Shown: positions 1-6,740, numbered from the stretch's first letter. The stretch: DNA of 6,988 nucleotides from Pseudomonadota bacterium (GCA_023428645.1 JAEYXD010000255.1:1-6988), one strand, 5' to 3'. The notes: generated from the letters alone by a model not told the origin. Program-made: numbers and translations.

Positions 1-2
1 TG

Positions 3-56
3 CTCGCAGAGACTGCGGTGGTGTTGCTGCAGGTGTTGCCGGCGTCGGAGCGGTGA
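3..56 (+). CDS. Possible C-terminal tail of a converging plus-strand gene (partial)
   Basis: Reading from position 3, 17 sense codons end in TGA at 54-56 and give a peptide ending VVLLQVLPASER. Fifteen of the 17 codons end in G or C, a third-position bias like that of the genes in this window; the other plus frames here are more mixed. If real, this is the end of a gene entering from the left and converging on flhA. The fragment is too short to assign a family. A minus-strand frame over the same bases shares the GC pattern and is also open, so the call is tentative. Confidence 0.25.
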   Translation, partial: LAETAVVLLQVLPASER

Positions 57-200
57 ATACGTTCGTGCGGTGCTGTCTGGGGATTCGAATGATCGCTCAA
101 TCCTTGCACGCCATGTGCGAAGACGAACGCGCCTGAGCAATGACGTATTTGGCAAGAACGATGGAGCTGGAGAGGAATTTCGGATCGAAGATAGGATCGG

Positions 201-234
201 TGATTCAGCAGGCACCTTTGTTTGCTCCGAATCA
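201..234 (-). terminator. Weak hairpin downstream of flhA, possible operon end
   Basis: TGATTCAGCA at 201-210 pairs with TGCT plus GAATCA at 223-234, giving a 10-bp stem with a 2-nt bulge and a 12-nt loop. It starts about 10 nt past the flhA stop codon, where the operon transcript could end. No U-tract follows on the minus strand, so it is not a canonical intrinsic terminator. It may instead be an RNA 3'-end stabilising hairpin or chance. Confidence 0.25.
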
Positions 235-244
235 GGGAGCGATC

Positions 245-2329
245 TCACCCGAGCGACCCGATGATGCTCACATCCCGCGCTTCCGGAATTTCGTTGTAGG
301 ACAGAACTGAGAGCCCCGGCGCAAACAGGCGCGCATAGCGCGCGAGGAGCGGTCGGATCTGCGGCATTACGAGCAGCAGCGGCGCTGCGCCTTGCTGCTT
401 CATCTGCTCACGCACGACCGGCATGTTCATCTGCAGCTGTGACAGCAAGTTCGGGTCGACCGGATAGTTGTCGAGCGGCACTTTGCCGCCCTGCGTCGCC
501 TGATTCAACGATGACAGCAACATGTTCTCGAGTTCGCCGCTCAGGTTGAATGCCTTGATCTGCAGCGATTGGCCTACGAGCGAGGCCACGATCTGCCGCC
601 GCAGCGAGCAGCGCACTTCCGCTGCCAACAGAATCGGATCCTTCGTCGTCTCCGCACTTTCCAGCAACGTCGTCGCGATGGGCACGATGTCCTTGAGCGA
701 CACGTTCTCGGTCAGCAGCAAACGGAACACCTTCAGCAGCTGACTGTGCGTCAATGCCTTCTCAAGCGCCGCGGCAAGCTTCGGCGCTTGCGCCGCGAGG
801 CGCTCAATCAGTGCCGGGACGTCCTCGTGCCGCATCAGCTCCGGCAAGTACTCGCGTACCAGCTTCGACACGTGCGTTGCAATCACACTCGCTGCGTCGA
901 CGACCTGATAGCCCAGGCCGAGCGCATTCGCACGATCCTCCTGCGTGATCCACCACACCGGCATGCCGTAAGCGGGCTCGGTACCGGGAATGCCATCGAG
1001 ATCGCCGTAGACCTGCGCCGAGGCAATCGCCATGAGCCGTTCGGGAAACACCTCGGCCTGTGCAATGCTCGTCCCGCGCAACGACACGCTGTAGTGCGAG
1101 GGCTTGAGCGACAAATCGTCGCGCGCGGGAATCGACGGCAGCAGCACACCCATGGATTCGCTCAGTGTCTGACGTACGCCTTTCAGGCGCTTGTCGAGCG
1201 GCGCGCCCTGACTCTGATCGAGAAGCGGCGCAAGTTTGTAGCCCACTGTGACAGCGATCGGCTCGACGAATGGCAGGCTGCGCCAGTCGAGTTCCGGTGC
1301 GGGCTGGGTGAGCAGGGCGGCTTGAGCCGCGACCGCTTCTGCGGGCGGCTCCGCAGCGCGGCGATCCATTCGCCAGGCCGCGAAGGCGAGGACGATGGCG
1401 AACGCCATGAAGGTCAGCCAGGGCATGCCGGGGATCAATCCCAGCACGAACATCATTCCGCCCGCGCCGTACAGCACGCCCGGAGAGGCGAGCAGCTGCG
1501 AGCCCACCTGTTCCTCGAAGTCACCGGAGTCGCTGACACGCGTCACGATGATCGCCGCCGCCGCCGACAGCAGCAGGGCCGGGATCTGCGCGACGAGACC
1601 GTCGCCGATCGTCAGCAGGGCGTACAACCGGAAGGAATCGCCGAACGACAGATCGTGCATCAACGCGCCGATTGCGACGCCGCCGATGAGATTGATGATG
1701 AGCACCAGAATGCCGGCGATCGCATCGCCGCGGACGAACTTCGAGGCGCCGTCCATCGCGCCATAAAAGTCGGCCTCGGCGGCGACTTCACGCCGCCGCG
1801 CCTGCGCCTGCTGCTGATTGATTAGACCGGCGTTCAGGTCGGCGTCGATCGCCATCTGCTTGCCGGGGAGCGCATCGAGCGTGAACCGCGCGGACACCTC
1901 CGAGATGCGCTCGGCGCCCTTCGTCACGACGACGAAGTTGATGATCATCAGGATGACGAAGACGATCAGACCGACGACGAAATTGCCGCCGATGACGACG
2001 TTGCCGAATGCTTCGATGACTTCGCCGGCCGCGTGCGCGCCTTCGTGACCGTGCAGCAGCACGACCCGGGTCGAGGCGACGTTGAGCGTCAAGCGCAGCA
2101 GTGTCGCGGCGAGAATGACAGTCGGGAAGATCGCGAAATCGAGCGGCCGCCGGCTCGTGACGGCCACCAGTACGACGATGAGCGCGAGCACGATGTTGAA
2201 CGTGAACAAGACGTCCAGCACCAGCGGCGGCAACGGCAGGATGACCATTGCGACGAGGGCCATCAAGAACAGCGGCGCCGCGATGCGATGGCGGCGCAGC
2301 TCGGCAAGCATGCGATTGAGTGCGTTCAT
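245..2329 (-). CDS. flhA: Flagellar export-gate protein FlhA
   Basis: A 694-residue protein of normal FlhA length. It forms the nonameric inner-membrane ring of the flagellar type III export gate, and its cytoplasmic domain docks chaperone-substrate complexes. The first roughly 320 residues are hydrophobic, with about eight membrane segments. The FHIPEP-family signature LRLTLNVASTR is at residues 78-88, the conserved cytoplasmic loop (RFTLDALPGKQMAIDADLN) at about 148-166, and the FVRGDAIAG segment with its conserved Asp (D202) near 198-206. The soluble C-terminal domain runs from about 340 to the end. The HGHEG...AAGEVIEAFGN stretch after the signature is more like flagellar FlhA than virulence SctV. 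The ATG lies 7 nt after the flhB stop; I see no strong Shine-Dalgarno sequence, so translation may depend on coupling to flhB. Last gene of the operon. Confidence 0.97.
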   Translation of the reverse strand: MNALNRMLAELRRHRIAAPLFLMALVAMVILPLPPLVLDVLFTFNIVLALIVVLVAVTSRRPLDFAIFPTVILAATLLRLTLNVASTRVVLLHGHEGAHAAGEVIEAFGNVVIGGNFVVGLIVFVILMIINFVVVTKGAERISEVSARFTLDALPGKQMAIDADLNAGLINQQQAQARRREVAAEADFYGAMDGASKFVRGDAIAGILVLIINLIGGVAIGALMHDLSFGDSFRLYALLTIGDGLVAQIPALLLSAAAAIIVTRVSDSGDFEEQVGSQLLASPGVLYGAGGMMFVLGLIPGMPWLTFMAFAIVLAFAAWRMDRRAAEPPAEAVAAQAALLTQPAPELDWRSLPFVEPIAVTVGYKLAPLLDQSQGAPLDKRLKGVRQTLSESMGVLLPSIPARDDLSLKPSHYSVSLRGTSIAQAEVFPERLMAIASAQVYGDLDGIPGTEPAYGMPVWWITQEDRANALGLGYQVVDAASVIATHVSKLVREYLPELMRHEDVPALIERLAAQAPKLAAALEKALTHSQLLKVFRLLLTENVSLKDIVPIATTLLESAETTKDPILLAAEVRCSLRRQIVASLVGQSLQIKAFNLSGELENMLLSSLNQATQGGKVPLDNYPVDPNLLSQLQMNMPVVREQMKQQGAAPLLLVMPQIRPLLARYARLFAPGLSVLSYNEIPEARDVSIIGSLG

Positions 2330-2336
2330 AATGAGA

Positions 2337-3464
2337 TCACGTCAGGTGTGCCGGGACCGGCAGATCCAGCGGCAGGTCCGGCTGCGACGCTCGGCGTCCG
2401 CAGCGGAAAGCCTTTATTTGCAGCACGTAGCTCAGCACCCGGGCGACGGCCTGATAGAGCGCCGCCGGGATCTGCTGATTCACTTGGCTGGTGTTGTAGA
2501 TCGCGCGCGCCAGCGGCGGCAACGACACGATCTCGACGCCGTGGGCGCTTGCAAGCTGGCGGATGTAGAGCGCCGTCTCGTCGATGCCTTTCGCGACGAC
2601 GAAGGGAGCCTCGGCGCGCTGCTCGTCGTATTTGAGCGCCACCGCATAGTGCTGCGGATTGACGACGACGACGTTTGCCGTCGGCACTGCCTTGCGTAGG
2701 CCGCGACGTGCGAATTGAGTCTGCAGTTGCCGGATCCGCTGCCGTACTTCCGGCCGGCCTTCGGTCGTCTTGTGCTCCTCCTTGACCTCGCGCTTGCTCA
2801 TGCGCTGCTCGCGCAGGAACACGAACGCCTGAACCGGCAGATCGATGAGAGCGAAGGCGACGAAGACCGCGCACAGCGCCATTACACCGTCGAGCATCAG
2901 CTGGGCGCCGGCCTGCAGCGCCTCGTTCAGCGGCAGGCGCTGCAGCCGCAGATAGTCATCGACGTGTGTACGCGCCATGACGTAGAGCACGACGAGCAGT
3001 GCGGTTGCCTTGAGCATGGCGGTACCGGTTTCGATCGCATGCTTCATCGAGAACACGCGCTTGAAATACGTGAGCGGGCTGACGCGCTCGAGCTTCGGGG
3101 TGAGCGGCGTAGCGCTCAGAACCCAGCCGCCGGGGTAGAGCGAGGCGATGCCGACGATGAGCGGCACGGCGAACAGGGGCACGATCATCTTGCCGAGCAG
3201 CAGCATGGTCGCGGCGAACAGCGTCGAGTTGGCGTTCTCCAGATCGCCCGGAGCGTCGACCGCCGGTCCGAAGCTGCGGACGAAGAGGAGACGGAAGTCC
3301 TCGAGATAGCCCGGTGTCAGCATCACGAGCAGCTGCAGGCAGACGAAAATGCCCACTGCCGTCGCCCAATCCCTGGAGCGTGGCACCTGACCCTTCTCGC
3401 GTACCTTGCGCAGCTTCTGGGCTGATGGTTTTTCGCTCTTGTCGCCTTGCGGTGTCTCGGACAT
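2337..3464 (-). CDS. flhB: Flagellar export-switch protein FlhB, NPQH variant
   Basis: A 375-residue protein of usual FlhB length. FlhB wraps the FliPQR channel and switches export from rod/hook to filament substrates after cutting itself between Asn and Pro of an NPTH motif. Visible here are the N-terminal basic segment (SAQKLRKVREKGQVPRSRD, about 14-32), about four membrane segments between residues 33 and 214, the linker SKREVKEEHKTTEGRPEV, and the C-terminal domain. The self-cleavage site is at residues 269-272, as in enterobacterial FlhB, but reads N-P-Q-H. Asn, Pro and His are kept and the usual Thr is Gln, so cleavage is probably retained. The C-terminus has the family's LP-x-DLPVP-type tail. 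Its ATG is 10 nt after the fliR stop, with a GAGG Shine-Dalgarno sequence 5 nt upstream (3470-3473). Confidence 0.97.
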   Translation of the reverse strand: MSETPQGDKSEKPSAQKLRKVREKGQVPRSRDWATAVGIFVCLQLLVMLTPGYLEDFRLLFVRSFGPAVDAPGDLENANSTLFAATMLLLGKMIVPLFAVPLIVGIASLYPGGWVLSATPLTPKLERVSPLTYFKRVFSMKHAIETGTAMLKATALLVVLYVMARTHVDDYLRLQRLPLNEALQAGAQLMLDGVMALCAVFVAFALIDLPVQAFVFLREQRMSKREVKEEHKTTEGRPEVRQRIRQLQTQFARRGLRKAVPTANVVVVNPQHYAVALKYDEQRAEAPFVVAKGIDETALYIRQLASAHGVEIVSLPPLARAIYNTSQVNQQIPAALYQAVARVLSYVLQIKAFRCGRRASQPDLPLDLPVPAHLT

Positions 3465-3474
3465 GGGCGCCTCG

Positions 3475-4245
3475 TCAACGATTCATTCCGAGTCGCAGCA
3501 TCTCCAGCACCTGGGTCGTCATGCGCACGTAATGCTCAGGCAACGCGAGCACGACATACCCCAGCATGAACAGCCCGAAGATCGTCACGACCGAGAAGCC
3601 CAGCGCGAACAGGTTGAGCGCCGGCGCGACGCGATTGAGAAAGCCGAAGCCGAGCTGCACGACGAGCGCCGAGAAGATCACCGGGACCGCGAGCAGGAGC
3701 GCGGCGGCAAAGACCCAGGCGACGTTGTAGGCGATCGTTTGCAGCGTGAGAAAATTGATGCCACCGCCCACCGGCCATGCTTTGAAGCTCGCACCGATCA
3801 CCCCGGAGAGCACGAGGTGCCCATCGACTGCGAAGAACACGTAAATGCACAGGATGTACAGCAGCGCGGAAACGACATCCGATGAGGTGCCGCTCATGGG
3901 ATCGTTCATGATCGCCATCGACAGGCCCATTTGCGACGATGCGACGAAGCCGAGCAGCGTGACGGCCGCGATCGTGAGATGGAAGGCGAGGCCAATGCCG
4001 AAGCCGATGAGCGCCTGCTCCGCGGTCACGAGCAGGGAGTGCAGCGACAACGGATCGATCGATGCCACCGGGGTTGAGACCGGAACGAGCACGATCGCGA
4101 AGGCCAGCGACAGAAGCACGCGCACGGTGATCGGAACCATGTTCTCGCCCAGGATCGGCGCAGCGCTGAACATCGCGAGCACGCGACAGAACGGCCACCA
4201 GACCATGGCGAGCAGCGAGGGCAATTGGCTCAGTACCGGCTCCAT
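3475..4245 (-). CDS. fliR: Flagellar export channel protein FliR
   Basis: A 256-residue, very hydrophobic protein with about six membrane segments, matching FliR in length and order. One FliR copy joins five FliP and four FliQ in the export channel in known systems. Family segments include SQMGLSMAIMNDP (104-116), FFAVDGHL (137-144) and RVAPALNLFALGF (205-217). The last usually reads as R-x-P-Q-L-N followed by GFP in relatives, so PALN and GFS are mild departures. The ATG lies 12 nt after the fliQ stop and lacks a clear Shine-Dalgarno sequence. An N-terminus of MEPVLSQLP followed directly by a membrane helix is normal for the family. Confidence 0.96.
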   Translation of the reverse strand: MEPVLSQLPSLLAMVWWPFCRVLAMFSAAPILGENMVPITVRVLLSLAFAIVLVPVSTPVASIDPLSLHSLLVTAEQALIGFGIGLAFHLTIAAVTLLGFVASSQMGLSMAIMNDPMSGTSSDVVSALLYILCIYVFFAVDGHLVLSGVIGASFKAWPVGGGINFLTLQTIAYNVAWVFAAALLLAVPVIFSALVVQLGFGFLNRVAPALNLFALGFSVVTIFGLFMLGYVVLALPEHYVRMTTQVLEMLRLGMNR

Positions 4246-4257
4246 GATGCGAGGTCG

Positions 4258-4527
4258 CTAGCCGATGAGCAGCGGCGCTTGCCGGAAGACCTGAACACAG
4301 AAGTCCATCAGCGTGCCGGCCAGCCAGTGGCCCGCGACCGCGATGGCGAGCAACGTGACGAGCAGGCGCGGCAGAAAGCTCAATGTCTGCTCGTTGATCT
4401 GCGTGGCCGCCTGGAAGAAGCCCACGAGCAGACCCACGATCATGCCAGGCACGACGAGCACGGCGACCATGGTCATGACGAGGCGCAGCGCATGGCTGAC
4501 CATGTCGACGGCGATGTCCGAAGTCAT
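4258..4527 (-). CDS. fliQ: Flagellar export channel protein FliQ
   Basis: An 89-residue protein, the standard FliQ length, with two membrane helices at about 15-37 and 50-72. Between them lies the family motif GFFQAATQINEQTLSF (36-51). FliQ packs around the FliP/FliR core of the export channel in the inner membrane. The start ATG overlaps the stop of the preceding 38-codon ORF as ATGA (4524-4527). The nearest Shine-Dalgarno candidate, GGAG at 4539-4542, is 11 nt from the start and lies in a small GGAG-AAAG-CTCC hairpin, so its translation is probably coupled to that of the small ORF. Confidence 0.97.
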   Translation of the reverse strand: MTSDIAVDMVSHALRLVMTMVAVLVVPGMIVGLLVGFFQAATQINEQTLSFLPRLLVTLLAIAVAGHWLAGTLMDFCVQVFRQAPLLIG

Positions 4528-4640
4528 GAGGGAGCTTTCTCCAGCCGCTCTCTTCGCTGCGTGGGCGTAAGCGGGCCGACGTAACGGCGCCGCGCTGCGA
4601 CGGCGAAGCAGTCGGCGTTACAGGGCTCGTTGCGGTCCAT
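4524..4640 (-). CDS. Unrecognised 38-residue ORF coupled between fliP and fliQ
   Basis: This ORF exactly fills the gap between fliP and fliQ. Its ATG overlaps the fliP stop by one base (TGATG at 4638-4642) and its TGA overlaps the fliQ start (ATGA at 4524-4527). It begins MDRNEPCNADC and ends RLEKAPS, with no membrane segment, a Cys pair four residues apart (C7, C11), an arginine-rich middle (ARRRY) and a basic C-terminal half (TQRRERLEK). Hand counting gives G/C at about 76% of third, 68% of first and 58% of second codon positions, the order expected for a coding gene in a GC-rich genome. An AGG lies 7 nt before the ATG. I recognise no family. fliP and fliQ usually adjoin directly, so it is an insertion relative to the common layout. 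It is not FliO, which is a membrane protein. It may act only as a coupling leader for fliQ. Confidence 0.55.
   Translation of the reverse strand: MDRNEPCNADCFAVAARRRYVGPLTPTQRRERLEKAPS
4531..4542 (-). promoter_or_regulatory. fliQ ribosome-binding site inside a mini-hairpin
   Basis: On the minus strand GGAG (4542-4539), AAAG and CTCC (4534-4531) form a 4-bp GC-rich stem with a 4-nt loop just upstream of the fliQ ATG. The GGAG is the only good Shine-Dalgarno candidate for fliQ. Ribosomes finishing the 38-codon ORF would melt this stem, which would explain coupling. The stem is short, so the regulatory meaning is inferred. Confidence 0.3.
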
Positions 4641-5422
4641 CAATACACCTGCACGCTCGTAACGAGGGTGTGAACCGTGAGCGTCCAGCCATCGACGAGA
4701 ACGAACAAAAGGAGCTTCAGCGGCAAGGAAATGACGAGCGGAGAAAGCATCATCATGCCCATCGCCATCAACACCGACGACACGACGAGGTCGATCACGA
4801 GAAACGGAATGAACAGCATGCAGCCGATCTGGAACGCGGTTTTCAATTCGCTCAATACGAACGCGGCGAGCTTGACCAGAAAGCCATGGTCCTTCGGATC
4901 GGCGACCGGTGCTTCGCCTGCCAGTTGCGAGATCTGCGCGAGCGCCCCCTTGTGCGTTTGCGCCAGCATGAAGCGCGACAGCGGCTCCTCGGCGATCTGC
5001 AACGCCTGCTCGAGCCCGATCTGCCCCTGATCGTACGGGACGAGCGCCTGCGTCCAGACATGCTCGCCGATCGGCCGCATGACAAGCAGCGTGAGGATCA
5101 ACGCGACGCCGGTGACGATGCGATTCGGCAGCCCTTGCTGCAGGCCGAGCGCCTGACGCAACAGCGCCAGAATGATCACGAAGCGCGTAAAGCTCGTCAT
5201 CATGAGCATCATGACGGGCAGCAGCCCGAGCAGCGTCATGATGACGAGCACCTGCATCTTGACCGTGAACTCGGTCTTGTCGCCCTCGCTCGTCGCGCCG
5301 ATGATCGTGACGGGCTCGGCGAACGACGTGTGCGGCCACGCGATGCAAATGCACGCGAGCAGCATTGCGATCAAAGGGATCGCAATGCTGAGCGCTCGTG
5401 AAGACCACTCGTTCGGCATCAT
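4640..5422 (-). CDS. fliP: Flagellar export channel protein FliP
   Basis: A 260-residue FliP with a cleavable N-terminal signal. Hydrophobic residues 13-29 are followed by H-T-S-F-A, with likely cleavage after A35. A signal peptide is typical of flagellar FliP and not of the virulence homologue SctR. Conserved segments are TSFTRFVIILALLRQALG (76-93), LQQGLPN (94-100), SELKTAFQIGCMLFIPFLVID (191-211) and the methionine-rich channel-gate stretch MAMGMMMLSP (219-228), followed by ISLPLKLLLFVLVDGW (231-246). FliP forms the pentameric core of the export channel. The start overlaps the fliN stop (TGATGATG, 5417-5424), with two consecutive ATG codons available. No fliO lies between fliN and fliP, where many primary flagellar operons carry it. 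Confidence 0.97.
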   Translation of the reverse strand: MMPNEWSSRALSIAIPLIAMLLACICIAWPHTSFAEPVTIIGATSEGDKTEFTVKMQVLVIMTLLGLLPVMMLMMTSFTRFVIILALLRQALGLQQGLPNRIVTGVALILTLLVMRPIGEHVWTQALVPYDQGQIGLEQALQIAEEPLSRFMLAQTHKGALAQISQLAGEAPVADPKDHGFLVKLAAFVLSELKTAFQIGCMLFIPFLVIDLVVSSVLMAMGMMMLSPLVISLPLKLLLFVLVDGWTLTVHTLVTSVQVY

Positions 5423-5784
5423 CAGGTGAGCGATCCCAGATCGAGGTCGCTCAGCTCGAGCACCTTCAGTCCGTAGTTTTCGCCGCTCACGACGACTTCC
5501 GCCCGCCCGATCGGCGTGCCGTTCACTTTGATGATCAACGGCTGACCGGCGAGCGTGTCGAGCTCGACGACGCTGTTCGGCTCGAGCGATGAGAGCTCCT
5601 GCAGCGAAACGCGTGCGGTGCCGACCTCGAGCGTAAGAGTGACGGGAATGCGGCGCATCATCTGTGCGAAATCACGCTTCGGGCGCAACGGGGCGGCACC
5701 TGCAGGCGCAACGCTCGCATCATCGAGCTCGTTCGGGAGATCGGAGAGCAGGGCATCCTGCAGGCTGGCTTCTGGAACGTTCAC
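5422..5784 (-). CDS. fliN: Flagellar C-ring protein FliN
   Basis: A 120-residue protein with an acidic, variable N-terminus (about 1-40, rich in Asp and Leu) and a SpoA/surface-presentation domain at about 44-112. The domain contains RRIPVTLTLEVGTARVSLQEL and SVVELDTLAGQPLIIKVNG, then the family run PIGRAEVVVSGENYGLKVLEL. FliN forms the base of the C-ring with FliM and provides the docking place for the FliH-FliI export ATPase. The start codon is GTG, 3 nt after the fliM stop. It is supported by a GGAG Shine-Dalgarno sequence 6 nt upstream that overlaps the end of fliM. Confidence 0.93.
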   Translation of the reverse strand: MNVPEASLQDALLSDLPNELDDASVAPAGAAPLRPKRDFAQMMRRIPVTLTLEVGTARVSLQELSSLEPNSVVELDTLAGQPLIIKVNGTPIGRAEVVVSGENYGLKVLELSDLDLGSLT

Positions 5785-5787
5785 GGA

Positions 5788-6657
5788 TTACTCCACGGCT
5801 TCGAAAGAGGTGAGGCACAACTTGCCCTTGTGCTCGGCAACGCTCGCGGTGAACAAACACGAGTCATCGATCAGCACGGACGTCGTGCCGAGCGTGATGG
5901 GAATGACGTCGTCCACGCGCAAGTCGAGCACGGTGCCGAGCGGCACCGACTTCTCCAGCAAGCGAGCGGTGAGCTTGAGCTGCAAGCGCGCGGGTAGAGG
6001 CTGCGCGCTCGCGACCGATGCTCTCGCGGTCTTGTCGCGCACGGGCGCAAGAGCGCGCAGCAGGCGCGCAATCCAGGCTTCATCCATGCGCAGCCACAGC
6101 GACCCCTCGAGTGTCTGATTGCGCTCCGCGATGCGAGCTCGCAACGTCCAGGCGCCATCGAGACTAGTGCGTGCGATCGGCGTGAGCTCGATCGCCTGCG
6201 GCTGCGTGCCGGCCTCGGGCTGGAGGGCTTCCACCAGATCGGCGGCTGCGCTCGCCAGCTGCTGGGCAAATTTCGCCGCCAGACGCTCCTCGGTCGCTGT
6301 CTCCGGCGTGCGGGCGGCCTCGTGCGCATCGAATGAGCCGAGCGGCGAAGCGGCAACACCGTAGCGATAGGCGAGCAGCGAGAGCAGCACGCTGCGATCG
6401 ATCGCGCACGCCACACGACCAACGCTCGAGCCAAAGGTCTGCCAGCGCAGCGAATCGATCGAAGCGAGCGGGTCGAACGTGACCGAAACGATCTCGAACT
6501 GCGCGCGATAGCGCCGATTGAAATGCTGTTGAAAGAGCTCCGTCAAAGTCCTGGCGAAGCGCTCGGTGAATTTGTCGAGCAGGTGCACGGGTCGACCGAT
6601 CGTGCGCGGATCGAGCACTTGATGCACGCGATTGGATCCGTGTGTGATTGCTGCCAT
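5788..6657 (-). CDS. fliM: Short FliM-like flagellar C-ring protein without the CheY-binding N-terminus
   Basis: A 289-residue protein, about 40 residues shorter than usual FliM. The first part (HLLDKFTERFARTLTELFQQHF, about 26-47) matches the FliM helix with ERFAR, and the C-terminal SpoA domain spans about 221-287 with LPARLQLKLTARLLEKSVPLG followed by DDVIPI. The N-terminal LSQ-x-EID-x-LL peptide that binds phospho-CheY in canonical FliM is absent. The middle-domain GGxG motif that contacts FliG appears replaced by YRYGVA (97-102). FliM normally links FliG to FliN in the C-ring; here response to CheY and the mode of FliG contact may differ. The ATG is the first possible start after an in-frame TAG at 6681-6679. 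A lateral-flagellum FliM is the best guess. The virulence-type SctQ N-terminal half is less likely because the neighbours are flagellar in type. Confidence 0.78.
   Translation of the reverse strand: MAAITHGSNRVHQVLDPRTIGRPVHLLDKFTERFARTLTELFQQHFNRRYRAQFEIVSVTFDPLASIDSLRWQTFGSSVGRVACAIDRSVLLSLLAYRYGVAASPLGSFDAHEAARTPETATEERLAAKFAQQLASAAADLVEALQPEAGTQPQAIELTPIARTSLDGAWTLRARIAERNQTLEGSLWLRMDEAWIARLLRALAPVRDKTARASVASAQPLPARLQLKLTARLLEKSVPLGTVLDLRVDDVIPITLGTTSVLIDDSCLFTASVAEHKGKLCLTSFEAVE
5791..5794 (-). promoter_or_regulatory. Ribosome-binding site that fixes the fliN GTG start
   Basis: GGAG at 5794-5791 lies inside the last codons of fliM, 6 nt before the GTG at 5784-5782. Its ideal spacing decides for this GTG as the fliN start and suggests coupled translation with fliM. 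Confidence 0.6.
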
Positions 6658-6687
6658 GGCGGTCCGTGATCCTGAAAACTACTCCAT

Positions 6688-6714
6688 GTATCGGGGCGGA
6701 GCGCGAAATCTTTA
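6688..6714 (-). promoter_or_regulatory. Sigma-28 (FliA)-type promoter candidate for the fliM operon
   Basis: On the minus strand TAAAGATT (6714-6707) is followed by exactly 11 nt and then CCCGATAC (6695-6688). Against the enterobacterial flagellar sigma-28 consensus TAAAGTTT-N11-GCCGATAA this matches 7 of 8 and 6 of 8 positions with exact spacing. Transcription would start near 6681, about 24 nt before the fliM ATG. The placement directly ahead of the first gene strengthens the call. Confidence 0.6.
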
Positions 6715-6740
6715 TGCCAGATCGACAAACTTATTCGTGC

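Noticed and set aside
1..244. The flhA frame stays open for about 81 codons after its TGA, to the left edge
   Set aside because: FlhA already ends at its normal length with a usual C-terminus. The extension has no ATG and no recognisable family, so readthrough is not supported.
1..264. Plus-strand frame open from the left edge to 264
   Set aside because: Its codon composition is unlike the neighbouring genes, its only early start is a GTG, and it overlaps the flhA end. The short frame ending at 56 fits coding bias better.
569..1825. Long plus-strand ORF (418 codons) opposite flhA
   Set aside because: It is antisense to a clear flhA, rich in Arg, His and Gln with no recognisable domain, as expected for the shadow of a GC-rich gene.
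2715..3425. Plus-strand ORF of 236 codons opposite flhB
   Set aside because: Its composition is dominated by Glu, Arg, His and Gln from the opposite-strand codon bias, and flhB on the other strand is certain.
5343..5360. Lipobox-like LLAC in the FliP signal region (residues 21-24)
   Set aside because: FliP is not a lipoprotein. The Cys sits inside the hydrophobic core, and a better cleavage site follows A35.
4524..5408. Minus-strand 294-codon ORF running through fliP
   Set aside because: Only its last 38 codons lie outside fliP. The upstream part is a frame shadow of fliP, and an ATG exactly at the fliP stop gives the better small-ORF reading.
245..5422. Virulence-type (Sct/Hrc) type III secretion system
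   Set aside because: The FliP signal peptide, FlhA and FlhB sequence features, and separate FliM and FliN proteins all point to a flagellar export apparatus.
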